Of a stretch of DNA of 64,000 nt, positions 1-7,420 are shown in pieces (position 1 is the first letter of the stretch; the number at the start of each line of letters is the position of its first letter). The DNA comes from Thermodesulfobacteriota bacterium (GTDB lineage Bacteria > Desulfobacterota_D > UBA1144 > Nemesobacterales > CSP1-2). The translations under genes were made by a program, and so were the position numbers. A model generated the notes under the pieces. It had not been told where the DNA came from. It was given only the letters and a program-made list of their open reading frames with translations, and did not search any database. The stretch lies in NCBI GenBank assembly GCA_035559815.1, contig DATMAT010000044.1:1-64000 (forward strand). The letters run 5' to 3'.

Positions 1-138
1 GGCTTGCCCGATGAGTGTATTAAAAGGATTAAAAAGAAGGCAGAAAAGGGCGTGAGTAAATTCACCATATTCTTTTATGACATCATGAAGCCAGAGTCCC
101 TGCGCTTATTTGCCAGGGAAGTCATGTCTGCTTTTTGA
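1..138 (+). CDS. C-terminal end of a luciferase-like (LLM class, probably F420-dependent) oxidoreductase, partial
   Basis: Frame 1 is open from the first base to a TGA at 136-138 and gives 45 residues; the start lies outside the window. The end pattern GLPDEC-x-KRI...GVSKF followed by SLRLFAREVMSAF matches the usual tail of LLM-class flavin/F420 oxidoreductases: a Gly-(T/L)-Pro-(D/E) turn, an amphipathic helix, then a LxxFAxEVxPxF ending. Those enzymes act on alcohols, imines or similar substrates with F420 or FMN in a TIM barrel. The catalytic barrel is not visible here, so cofactor and substrate are unknown. The call rests on this short tail and family knowledge. Confidence 0.5.
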   Translation, partial: GLPDECIKRIKKKAEKGVSKFTIFFYDIMKPESLRLFAREVMSAF

Positions 139-311
139 AAAGCTTTCACTGGTCAGCCACAGAGAGCACAGAGAACAAAAAAAATTGGATGCAGGATACA
201 AGATGAGTGAAAATACCTTTCAGAAATGTCATCGTGCATCGTGAATCATGCATGATCAATCGTGAATCCTTCGACAAAGTTAACGACAAAGTCTTACATC
301 CTGAATATTTC

Positions 312-350
312 ATTTTCGTGACGATTCGTGTTAATTCGTGGCTAGCTAAA
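312..350. repeat. Dispersed repeat, TTAGCCACGAATTA family, copy 1
   Basis: Read on the minus strand this segment contains the core CCACGAATTAACACGAA. The same core appears near 44509-44535 and at both ends of the element at 62322-62414. It overlaps the 3' end of the GldC-like gene, so the repeat supplies the last codons or the stop of that frame. Confidence 0.5.
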
Positions 351-677
351 AATTTCATCCACCTTTTTCGCAAAATTATGGGCAAACTCCTTTATCATTT
401 TTGTTAACTCTTTATTCTGCGTAGCCCTCTCGTACATTTCAGCCATTTTCAGCAAGGTCAAGTATAAATGAGCGTTCATTTCGCCAACTTCCATGCTTTT
501 AGTCCAGAGGTCGATGCTCAACGCATTTTTTTCTTCCCGGTCCCAGATTGATATCATTATGGAATCACATGGCTTCTTCCCGGAAAAGTCTGCCTCTGTC
601 GCTTCCCAATAAATGGCATCAGGAATATTGTCCTCGTCTAATTTAACCGTAAACTTGATCTCCGCAATTTTGGGCAT
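342..677 (-). CDS. GldC-like small protein
   Basis: A 111-residue protein resembling the gliding-motility accessory protein GldC: EIKFTVKLDEDNIPDAIYW near the N-terminus, then a stretch with an ISIWD motif, an SIDLWTK motif and EMNAHLYLTLLKMAEMY. Length fits the family. GldC has no known enzymatic activity, and outside Bacteroidetes GldC-like proteins are simply conserved hypotheticals. I place the start at the ATG at 677, preceded by GGTGAGG; an upstream GTG at 689 overlaps the stop of the gene before it. It follows the MenB-like crotonase by a few bases, so the two are probably co-transcribed. No signal peptide is visible. Confidence 0.65.
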   Translation of the reverse strand: MPKIAEIKFTVKLDEDNIPDAIYWEATEADFSGKKPCDSIMISIWDREEKNALSIDLWTKSMEVGEMNAHLYLTLLKMAEMYERATQNKELTKMIKEFAHNFAKKVDEIFS

Positions 678-685
678 GGCTACCC

Positions 686-1552
686 TCACCTAACCTTCCA
701 GAAATCGGGCTTGCGCTTTTCTAGGAATGCTCCTGCCCCCTCCATCATCTGGGGAGACTTGAGGAAGAACCGGCCCAGCTCCAGCCCATGGGTGATTTGT
801 GGGAAGGCCATATCGGAAGCAAAATTAATCTGAAACTTGGCAATTCGGAGAGATTGAGGGCTCATCTCAAGAAGCCTTTTACACCAGGCCTCCACTTCTT
901 CATCAAGTTTGTCTTTAGGCACGACCTTGTTCACCCAGCCCATTTCCTGCGCTTCCCTGGCCGTATATCGCCTACAGAGATAAACAATCTCTCTTGTTTT
1001 CTTGTCCCCCACAGAATACTGCAGTTGCTGCAAGCCGTACCAGACCGGAACGCTCCCTACTAACGGACCAGCCTGCCCAAACATAGAATCCTCCGAAGCA
1101 ATGGTTAAATCACAGAGCATGTTCAGTTCGTTACCCGCACCTATACAAAACCCGCTTACCCGGGCGATTAACGGCTTGCCGCAGCAGCGCATGGCGGTGG
1201 CAAGCCGGTAATGGGTGAGCATGTTATACTCGTCAACCTTCCTATTAGGATCAACTATCCAGGACAAATCGCCACCCGAAGAAAACGATTTATCCCCCGC
1301 GCCGGTAAGCACTATAACGCCTATCTGGTCATCGAGCCAGGCATCCTCGATTGCCATCGCCAGCTCCTCCCTGGTCTTGGAGTTTATGGCATTGCGAACT
1401 TCCGGACGATTGATGGTGACCCTAGCTATACGGTCTTTTTTCTGATAAAGAACAAAGTTGAATTTTAAAGTCCCATCTCGTCCATTTTTATGAGAACTAT
1501 CTTTTCCGGCTCTTTTTACCCCTTCCGGTTTAACCGATTTTCTTCTCGCCAT
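686..1552 (-). CDS. Enoyl-CoA hydratase/isomerase family protein, MenB-like
   Basis: A 288-residue crotonase-fold protein. The oxyanion-hole motif SFSSGGDLSW lies near residue 90, and the second block GFCIGAGNELNMLCDLTIAS is followed by FGQAGPLVGS and REIVYLCRRYTAREAQEMG. The FGQ-GP-VGS and YLCR-Y-A-EA patterns are those of 1,4-dihydroxy-2-naphthoyl-CoA synthase (MenB) and its relatives such as ring-opening oxo-acyl-CoA hydrolases. The reaction cannot be fixed from sequence alone. About 30 basic, low-complexity residues precede the fold. The ATG is preceded by AAGGAGGA with good spacing. It probably forms an operon with the GldC-like gene. No other men gene is in the window, so a menaquinone role is not supported by context. 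Confidence 0.75.
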   Translation of the reverse strand: MARRKSVKPEGVKRAGKDSSHKNGRDGTLKFNFVLYQKKDRIARVTINRPEVRNAINSKTREELAMAIEDAWLDDQIGVIVLTGAGDKSFSSGGDLSWIVDPNRKVDEYNMLTHYRLATAMRCCGKPLIARVSGFCIGAGNELNMLCDLTIASEDSMFGQAGPLVGSVPVWYGLQQLQYSVGDKKTREIVYLCRRYTAREAQEMGWVNKVVPKDKLDEEVEAWCKRLLEMSPQSLRIAKFQINFASDMAFPQITHGLELGRFFLKSPQMMEGAGAFLEKRKPDFWKVR

Positions 1553-1631
1553 ATTATCCTCCTTGATTTGAATTCACTTTAGAAGGAAACTCGTCCATTT
1601 TCGTTCCTGTCAAATATAACCTCTTGTCAAT

Positions 1632-1752
1632 CACTGCTGTCCAAAATAAACACTAACCAAAAAACTTTGGCGTTAAAATAAGGCCCTTGGATAAATAAAA
1701 AGGTATTTTGCAAATCAGGTTCTCTCTACTTTTATGTTTGTTATGTAAATGC
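1632..1752. repeat. Diverged 120-bp dispersed repeat, copy 1
   Basis: Begins CACTGCTGTCCAAAATAA and ends near TTTATGTTTGTTATGTAA. The second copy at 40964-41081 shares the first 11 bases exactly, the central AAAATAAGG and the AAATCAGGTTC block, and the TATGTTTG(T/C)TATGTAA end, in the same order and spacing. Confidence 0.55.
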
Positions 1753-1950
1753 TGTCCAAGTCATATCCGCTCAAATAGGCTATGTAAGTCATGATAACAT
1801 TAATTTTTAGAAATGAGATTGCTTCGGTCGTGGAATTTATCCCTTCGGCAAACAGGGTGGGTTCTGAACTTACCGAAGGACTCTCTAGTAATTGACATCC
1901 AAAAGTATACCGACTCCCACCTCTCACTAACGGCGATTACCTACCCTCCC

Positions 1951-2048
1951 TGTCATTGCGAGCGATAGCGAAGCAATCTCGTCTTTTCAAGGGATTGCTT
2001 CGTCATGGAATTTATCCTGAGCCTGCCGAAGGATTCCTCGCAATGACA
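1951..2048. repeat. Palindromic element with 12-bp terminal inverted repeats
   Basis: TGTCATTGCGAG at 1951-1962 is the exact reverse complement of CTCGCAATGACA at 2037-2048. The interior carries GAAGCAATCTC and GGATTGCTTCG, a second imperfect pairing. The layout matches the TGTCATTCTGA / TCAGGATGACA elements at 18504-18592 and 35639-35705. Confidence 0.7.
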
Positions 2049-2145
2049 CCACAGGAACCCCGGTCCTCCTCAGGGCCCCCCCCACAAAGCAATCTCTTAT
2101 TTCGGACAAGTTTGTAGTATATTAACGAAGGTCATAGCAATTTGA

Positions 2146-3420
2146 ATGAGCAGTAGGGATATGAAAATAGAAATCGAAAAACTGGCATTTGGCGGCGCAG
2201 GAGTTGGAAGGGTTCAAGGAAAGGTATTCTTTGTCAGAGGCGGAATCCCTGGCGACATACTGGATGTCCGAGTTACCAGAGAAAAGGGAAGTTACGGAGA
2301 GGCAGAGATTGAGAATATATTAAGTCCTTCTCCCGAAAGAGCAACTCCTTCCTGCCCGGTCTTTGACCGGTGCGGAGGATGCCAGTGGCAACATATTAAT
2401 TACCCCTATCAACTCAAAGCCAAAGAGGACATTTTCAGAGAGACGCTCGAAAGAATCGGCGGAATAAAAGATGTGGAGGTAGAACCCATAGTCCCCTCCT
2501 CAAAAGAGTACGGATATAGAAGCAGGGTCACACTTTCAGTCGAGTTTCAGAAAGGAAGATATCTTTTAGGATATCGCGAGGGAAGGAGTCGAAAGCTTAT
2601 AGAAATAGAAGGCTGCCCCATAGCTACGAAGCCGATAGACGAAGCAATTGCCAGTCTAACCCGGTCTCTTAAGTCTAGTCTGAATAAGCCCCACTATCCT
2701 TTAAAAAAGATCCACATCGCATCAGACGAGAACGCTGCTTATGTCACCCTTGCGTCGAGCTTATATCATGAGCCAAAGAAACTCCACCCACTTCGAAAAA
2801 ACCTTAATGACTATTCGAGTTCAGAAAACATTGGGATTGCCAGGGAAGAGGAAAGGGAATTCGAGTTAACCTTCTCCGGGCTCACCTTTTATTCCGTTCC
2901 TTCAGTTTTCATTCAAGCAAACAAGGAGGTCAATGAACAAATCATCAATACCCTAGTCGAGTATGCTGGTCTTGAAGGGCGAGAGAGGGTCTTAGACCTT
3001 TACTGCGGCATCGGGAACTTCTCGCTCCACCTGGCCAAGATAGCGAAGGAAACTATAGGAGCGGATGTCAGCGCAAAAGCAATCAAATTGGCCAAGAGGA
3101 GTGCAGAGTTAAATTCGATAAAGAATGTAACCTTTGAGGCTATTCCGTCAGAGTTCTTAGTCGAAAAGTCGCTGAATAGAAAAGATAAATTTGATTTAGT
3201 CGTACTTGACCCACCCCGGGAAGGAGCCAAAGAGGTAATCAACGGCATCATCAAACTTCGTCCGACTAAGATAATCTACGTTTCCTGCGACCCACCAACC
3301 CTGGCCCGGGATCTAAAGATGTTAAAAGAATCCGGCTATAGAATAATAAAGATCAAGCTCTTTGACCTGTTTCCTCAAACCTACCACATCGAGTCCCTTG
3401 CTTTACTCCTCAAAATCTGA
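2146..3420 (+). CDS. rlmD: 23S rRNA (uracil-5-)-methyltransferase, RlmD/TrmA family
   Basis: A 424-residue class I SAM-dependent RNA methyltransferase. An N-terminal TRAM-type domain (IEIEKLAFGGAGVGR, about residues 6-60) binds RNA. A Cys cluster, C-x5-CGGCQWQ near residue 80, is the [4Fe-4S] signature. SAM-binding LDLYCGIGNFSL follows near residue 284. The catalytic block has DPPREGAK, then YVSCDPPTLARD with the nucleophilic Cys. These proteins make 5-methyluridine in rRNA or tRNA; RlmD, RlmCD and TrmA cannot be separated cleanly by eye, but the Fe-S cluster favours RlmD/RlmCD. The ATG at 2146 is used here; an in-frame ATG at 2161 with an adjacent AGTAGGG is a serious alternative. Confidence 0.88.
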   Translation: MSSRDMKIEIEKLAFGGAGVGRVQGKVFFVRGGIPGDILDVRVTREKGSYGEAEIENILSPSPERATPSCPVFDRCGGCQWQHINYPYQLKAKEDIFRETLERIGGIKDVEVEPIVPSSKEYGYRSRVTLSVEFQKGRYLLGYREGRSRKLIEIEGCPIATKPIDEAIASLTRSLKSSLNKPHYPLKKIHIASDENAAYVTLASSLYHEPKKLHPLRKNLNDYSSSENIGIAREEEREFELTFSGLTFYSVPSVFIQANKEVNEQIINTLVEYAGLEGRERVLDLYCGIGNFSLHLAKIAKETIGADVSAKAIKLAKRSAELNSIKNVTFEAIPSEFLVEKSLNRKDKFDLVVLDPPREGAKEVINGIIKLRPTKIIYVSCDPPTLARDLKMLKESGYRIIKIKLFDLFPQTYHIESLALLLKI

Positions 3421-3478
3421 TATACACAATCCTGAATTAAAGTTGTCGATTTATGTTTTCGTGGTAGGAGGTATCTAA

Positions 3479-4465
3479 ATGGCCACGTTGGTCACCGGTG
3501 CTACCGGATTCATAGGCTCTCACATAGCCAGAAAGCTCGCGCAAAGGGGAGAGAAGGTAAAAATACTCCTCCGGAAAAGCAGCAAGACATTGAACATCGA
3601 TGATATAGATGCGGAAAGGGTTTACGGTGACATCATGGATGTTGAATCGGTTAAAAAGGCACTCCAGGGATGCGATACCTTATACCATACCGCCGGGTTC
3701 GTCTCCTTTCGGAAAGCCGACTACAAGAAGATGGAAGAGATCAACGTAAAAGGAACAGCGAACGTCCTTTCCGCCGCCCTGGAAGCCGGGGTGAGAAAAG
3801 CGGTTTATACGAGCAGTGTGGCAGCAATCGGTGTTGACCCGGGAGGAGGGATCGCCAACGAGAATACCGTGTTTACTCTCGAAAGCAAGGGAATCCAGTA
3901 CCTGAACAGCAAGTACTATGCTGAAAGGGAGGCTTTCAAATTCTTTGATAAGGGTTTACCCGTCGTCGTTGTCAATCCATCTGTGGTCATAGGCCCAGGG
4001 GATGTCTATCTTTCCAGTGCAGGCTGCGTTCTGTGGTTTTGCAAAAAGAAATTCCCCGGCTACATGGACGGCACTCTAAACCTCGTCGACGTAGAGGATG
4101 TCGCCGAGGGACATATCCTGGCGGCAGAGAAAGGAAAAGTGGGCGAGCGCTATATCCTGGCTAATAAGAACTTAACAGTAAAAGAGTTTTTTGATTTGAT
4201 GGAAAAGGTAACTGGAATATCCGGTCCTAAGATGAAGATACCTTATATTGTGGCTTATGCCTCCGCATTTTTAGTGGAAAGGGTATTGGGTTTATCCTTT
4301 CCCAACTTTTCCACGATGGATGTAGATTCGGTCAAGTTATCCCGGTTCAATTGGTTTGTAGACAGCTCCAAAGCGGTAAGAGAGCTTGGTTTTCCCCAAA
4401 CTCCTATAGAGGAGACTATAGAAAAAACGGTAAAGTGGTTCAGAGACAACGGCTATCTGAACTAG
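3479..4465 (+). CDS. Extended SDR: NAD(P)-dependent epimerase/dehydratase, dihydroflavonol-reductase/HpnA-like
   Basis: A 328-residue extended short-chain dehydrogenase. The nucleotide-binding motif TGATGFIGSH is at the N-terminus; the D-x-D region, a Ser-rich catalytic segment YTSSVAAIG and a displaced YxxxK (KYYAERE, Tyr then Lys lacking in the canonical spacing) follow. The substrate-binding C-terminal half is typical of DFR/3-beta-HSD/hopanoid-associated epimerase relatives. A strong TAGGAGG precedes the ATG. It starts 58 bases after the methyltransferase and is followed by aroC. Ceramide-pathway reductases belong to the same broad superfamily, and the sphingoid-type synthase lies 3 kb downstream, but that link is only a possibility. 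In the Tyr region NSKYYAEREAF should be compared with homologues, since the usual Tyr-x3-Lys is not obvious. Confidence 0.7.
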   Translation: MATLVTGATGFIGSHIARKLAQRGEKVKILLRKSSKTLNIDDIDAERVYGDIMDVESVKKALQGCDTLYHTAGFVSFRKADYKKMEEINVKGTANVLSAALEAGVRKAVYTSSVAAIGVDPGGGIANENTVFTLESKGIQYLNSKYYAEREAFKFFDKGLPVVVVNPSVVIGPGDVYLSSAGCVLWFCKKKFPGYMDGTLNLVDVEDVAEGHILAAEKGKVGERYILANKNLTVKEFFDLMEKVTGISGPKMKIPYIVAYASAFLVERVLGLSFPNFSTMDVDSVKLSRFNWFVDSSKAVRELGFPQTPIEETIEKTVKWFRDNGYLN

Positions 4466-4531
4466 TCCATATAGCCAACGTAAATCCCCGCCCTGTTTGC
4501 AACGTCTTTCCCGTTGATATAAAATCTTCCC

Positions 4532-5602
4532 ATGCCCGGAAATTCCTTTGGCCGACTCTTTCGAATTACCACCTGGGGCGAGTCCCATGGTACGGCTTTA
4601 GGTGTGGTGATAGACGGCTGCCCGGCCGGACTAGAGATTTCGGAAGAGGATATTCAGCATGAGCTTGACCGTCGCCGCCCTGGCCAGAGCGCCATAACCA
4701 CCCAGAGAAAGGAATCGGACAGAATAGAAATCCTATCCGGCGTGTTCCAGGGAAAAACGCTCGGTACCCCGATCTCGCTGATGGTTAAAAACGAGGACGT
4801 CATCTCAAAGTCCTATGAAGATATAAAAGACATTTATCGTCCTGGTCATGCCGACTACACCTATGACCTAAAATACGGGATAAGGGATTATCGAGGCGGC
4901 GGGAGGTCCTCTGCTAGAGAGACGGTGGGCCGGGTGGCCGCCGCCGCAATTGCAAAAAAATTTCTTTCACTGCACGGGATAAAAACCCTGGGCTACGTAA
5001 AGCAGGTCGGAGACTTGGTGGCCGAAGAAATAGATCTCGATGAAATAGAAAATAATCCGGTAAGATGCCCCGACCGGAAGAAAGCAGGGGAGATGATAGA
5101 GCTCATCGATAAAGTAAGACGGGAAGGTGACTCCATCGGAGGTGTAGTCGAAGTCGTTTCGATGGGCGTTCCTCCCGGACTGGGTGAGCCCGTTTTCCAC
5201 AAAATTGACGCCGACCTGGCCGCCGCTCTCATGAGTATCGGAGGGATAAGGGGTTTTGAGGTAGGAATGGGATTCGGAGTGGGGAGGCGAAGAGGTTCTG
5301 AAGTAAACGACGTAATGTATATGGACGATTCTGGAAAGCTACGGTTTAAGACGAATAATGCCGGCGGTATTCTCGGCGGGATCACAAACGGCGACAATCT
5401 AGTAATAAGAATTGCCATAAAACCTACTTCCTCAATACCCAAGGTGCAAAACACCGTCGACAAATTCGGAGCCCAGAAAGATCTGGTAGTAAAGGGAAGG
5501 CATGACCCTTGTCTCTGTCCCAGAGCCGTCCCTATCGCCGAAGCAATGGTAAACCTGGTTCTAGCAGACCATCTACTTTTAGCAAAAGCTTCAAAGATCT
5601 AA
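4532..5602 (+). CDS. aroC: Chorismate synthase
   Basis: A 356-residue protein of the usual length for the FMN-dependent enzyme that makes chorismate from 5-enolpyruvylshikimate-3-phosphate, the last common step to aromatic amino acids. The three family signatures are present: GESHG at residues 16-20, the [20 protein letters not shown]-like block (here [20 protein letters not shown]) near residue 130, and [17 protein letters not shown] near residue 325. The start ATG gives the expected MPGNSFG beginning, although no clear ribosome binding site precedes it. It follows the SDR by 66 bases on the same strand. No other aro gene is in the window. Confidence 0.95.
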   Translation: MPGNSFGRLFRITTWGESHGTALGVVIDGCPAGLEISEEDIQHELDRRRPGQSAITTQRKESDRIEILSGVFQGKTLGTPISLMVKNEDVISKSYEDIKDIYRPGHADYTYDLKYGIRDYRGGGRSSARETVGRVAAAAIAKKFLSLHGIKTLGYVKQVGDLVAEEIDLDEIENNPVRCPDRKKAGEMIELIDKVRREGDSIGGVVEVVSMGVPPGLGEPVFHKIDADLAAALMSIGGIRGFEVGMGFGVGRRRGSEVNDVMYMDDSGKLRFKTNNAGGILGGITNGDNLVIRIAIKPTSSIPKVQNTVDKFGAQKDLVVKGRHDPCLCPRAVPIAEAMVNLVLADHLLLAKASKI

Positions 5603-5778
5603 GCCTGACCTATTATTTTCATGTTGCTAAGTTACATATATATAAGCACCCAAATCTAAAAGATGCAGGATGCACGACACATGATGCAGGATCAATGAAT
5701 TTCTAGAAAATGTATCGTACTGGCAAAATTTGCGGTCTTATCCCATGTCCACTAGTGGCCAAAAAGAAGATGAAAAAT

Positions 5779-5808
5779 AGTAGAGACACCAAATGTTGCG
5801 TCTCTACT
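5779..5808. repeat. Hairpin AGTAGAGAC / GTCTCTACT just upstream of the PfpI gene
   Basis: AGTAGAGAC at 5779-5787 pairs with GTCTCTACT at 5800-5808 across a 12-base loop. The outer arms match the palindromes at 18021-18048 and 46445-46472 (GTAG-purine-G-purine-CG). It ends 14 bases before the start codon of the following gene and may affect its translation. Confidence 0.6.
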
Positions 5809-5822
5809 TAAAGGGGGTAATC

Positions 5823-6347
5823 ATGAGACTAAAAGGTAAAAGAGCAGCCGTCCTGGCAGAAAACCTTTATGAGGAATTAGAGCTCTGGTATCCATACCAC
5901 CGCCTGAGGGAGGAAGGAGCCGAGGTATTGATTGTGGGAACCGGAAGCTCAGATACTTATAACGGCAAACACGGTTATCCGGTTAGAGTCAACACGACTG
6001 CTGACAAAATTAAGGCTGAAGATTTTGATTGCGTCGTAGTCCCGGGCGGCTATGCCCCCGATTACATGCGTCGTTACCCGGCATTGCTTAAGCTGGTAAG
6101 GGATGCCTTCGACCAGGGAAAAGTGGTCGGAGCAATTTGCCATGCCGGATGGGTCTTGGTCTCATCGGGGATTCTCAAGGGAAGAAAGGTAACATGCTAT
6201 AGCGCGATTAAGGATGACATCGTCAACGCCGGTGCCGAGTATATAAATGCGGAGGTGGTGATAGACGGTAATTTGGTAACATCTCGTAAGCCGGATGACC
6301 TTCCCGCTTTTATGCGCGAGATCATTAAAGCACTTGAGGAAAGATAA
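5823..6347 (+). CDS. PfpI/DJ-1 family glutamine-amidotransferase-like protein (protein/nucleic-acid deglycase type)
   Basis: A 174-residue type 1 glutamine amidotransferase-like fold. The nucleophile elbow GAICHAGW carries the catalytic Cys followed by His, and VVVPGGYAPDYMR with SRKPDDLPAFMREI are typical of PfpI/YhbO proteins. The family includes proteases and glyoxal-repair deglycases; which applies is unknown. I chose the ATG at 5823, preceded by AAAGGGGGT, over an upstream ATG at 5793 that lies inside the hairpin repeat. Likely a monocistronic cytoplasmic stress protein. Confidence 0.85.
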   Translation: MRLKGKRAAVLAENLYEELELWYPYHRLREEGAEVLIVGTGSSDTYNGKHGYPVRVNTTADKIKAEDFDCVVVPGGYAPDYMRRYPALLKLVRDAFDQGKVVGAICHAGWVLVSSGILKGRKVTCYSAIKDDIVNAGAEYINAEVVIDGNLVTSRKPDDLPAFMREIIKALEER

Positions 6348-6365
6348 AAACCCTTAAGATTGATT

Positions 6366-6776
6366 TCAGTTTTTACAGGCCTTGCCCTTTAGGGTCGTGT
6401 TAGCCACGCACTCACTGGCATAGATATAAACACTTGCCGCAAGGTTTTGCGCCTCGAGCAGGTTTTTCCACATCTCTTTGTATAGGTCCATTAAATAATC
6501 CGGTTGCTGTCCCGTGCTTTTCCATGCATCTATTGCCTTTGAACAATCCTCATACGTCTTTTTGTATTCGTCGAGCTTCTGGCTGGCCAATTCCAAGTGC
6601 TTGGCTCTAGGAGAATTTTCCGGTGTGGACTGAAGAGCGGTGGATACCTGAGGGGCCAGGTCGCTGTATAACGTATTGCTCATCCGCATTCCCGCTTCAA
6701 AGTTGGTCGCTTGTCGGGCACAGGAGATAGAGAATCCTACAAATAGTGCCATGCTCAGTAATATAAGGTTCCTCAT
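6366..6776 (-). CDS. Small secreted lipoprotein of unknown function
   Basis: A 136-residue protein beginning MRNLILLSMALFVGFSISCA: a basic start, a hydrophobic stretch and a lipobox-like S-I-S-C near residue 19, which indicates signal peptidase II processing and lipid attachment at Cys. The mature part is helical and mostly charged, with two further Cys pairs (a DCSKAID region and ECVANTTLKGKACKN at the C-terminus). I do not recognise a family. The ATG at 6776 is preceded by GGAGGTAA; the ATG at 6797 lies upstream of that site and is unlikely. The gene converges on the PfpI gene with 18 bases between the stops. Confidence 0.65.
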   Translation of the reverse strand: MRNLILLSMALFVGFSISCARQATNFEAGMRMSNTLYSDLAPQVSTALQSTPENSPRAKHLELASQKLDEYKKTYEDCSKAIDAWKSTGQQPDYLMDLYKEMWKNLLEAQNLAASVYIYASECVANTTLKGKACKN

Positions 6777-7017
6777 CTGATTACCTCCATACTCCAAACT
6801 GGGTATTTCAACTACGGCAAGCTATTCTGCAAAATATATACCATCAGTTCAAAAAGAGCAATTAGCACCTAACTTTCTGTTCTTCTTGCAATTTTTCTCC
6901 GAGCTAAACATGTCCGCCGTAAATTGAATATTACAAAAATTTTTGTTCAGGGACATTTTTTGAAAATATGTTATTGCAATCTAATCTATTTCAGACTAGA
7001 ATTGCTACAGAATACAG
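6777..7017. other. Divergent intergenic region, 5' part
   Basis: About 240 bases between the lipoprotein start and the riboswitch. It is A/T-rich and must hold promoters for both directions; a TTGAAT-like and TATGTTATTGCAAT-like stretch near 6920-6980 could be one, but I cannot assign boxes with confidence. Confidence 0.35.
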
Positions 7018-7178
7018 GCATTGCCGAAAAGGTAAACTATCTGAAAGGATGGGGCACAAAGCTAACGACCTAAAAGGGTTAGGGATTATAAGTGAAGTAA
7101 AGGGTTAAGTAAGTATTTTGATACTTTGTATAGCTCTATTTTACCCCTGGCCCTCATGGTGGCTGAGCTACCGAAGCG
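7018..7178 (+). promoter_or_regulatory. c-di-GMP-I riboswitch aptamer (GEMM-I), with an enlarged P2 arm
   Basis: The RNA leader of the PilZ fusion gene contains the GEMM-I core. G-T-AAA is followed by a 6-bp hairpin CTATCT-GAAA-GGATGG (7037-7052) with the hallmark GAAA tetraloop, then CACAAAGC (7055-7062) and ACCTAAA. A second hairpin, GGTGG-CTGAG-CTACCGA, follows at 7158-7174. Aligned from memory with the Vibrio Vc2 aptamer, the ligand-contacting bases are kept: G7032 (Vc2 G20, which favours c-di-GMP over cGAMP), A7059 (A47) and C7171 (C92). Between the two halves lie about 80 extra bases with their own hairpin AAGTAT-TTTG-ATACTT. No clear terminator is seen before the gene, so the expression platform is unresolved. 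Confidence 0.8.
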
Positions 7179-7420
7179 TCTAGTATTCCATATTTTCCCC
7201 ATAGGCTTAGAATAAGGAGGATAATCCCAAGTAAAACCACCAACTCTTCATCGTTATCTCCAGGGAATGAAAATTCTAAAATACATACAGAGGAAATCTG
7301 AATCAAACCGAATCTTCGAGGCTAGTTCTAGCGCGAAGTCAAATAACTACCTAAACTTTGTCTTCCAGAAAAACCGTAGGGAAACTATCCCGAAGCGTAC
7401 TTTTGGCCGGGGGAATTATT

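Larger units (their letters stand above)
1553..2145. other. Intergenic region rich in repeats
   Basis: Between two divergently read genes lie about 590 bases without a credible gene. They hold a diverged 120-bp repeat (1632-1752) also found near 41 kb, fragments of a CCTTCGGCA / TATCCTGAGC repeat, and a palindromic element at 1951-2048. Short frames here translate repeats and were not called. Confidence 0.6.

Noticed and set aside
1715-1927. 70-codon minus-strand frame
   Set aside because: It translates repeat DNA (the 120-bp repeat and CCTTCGGCA pieces) and has no ribosome binding site.
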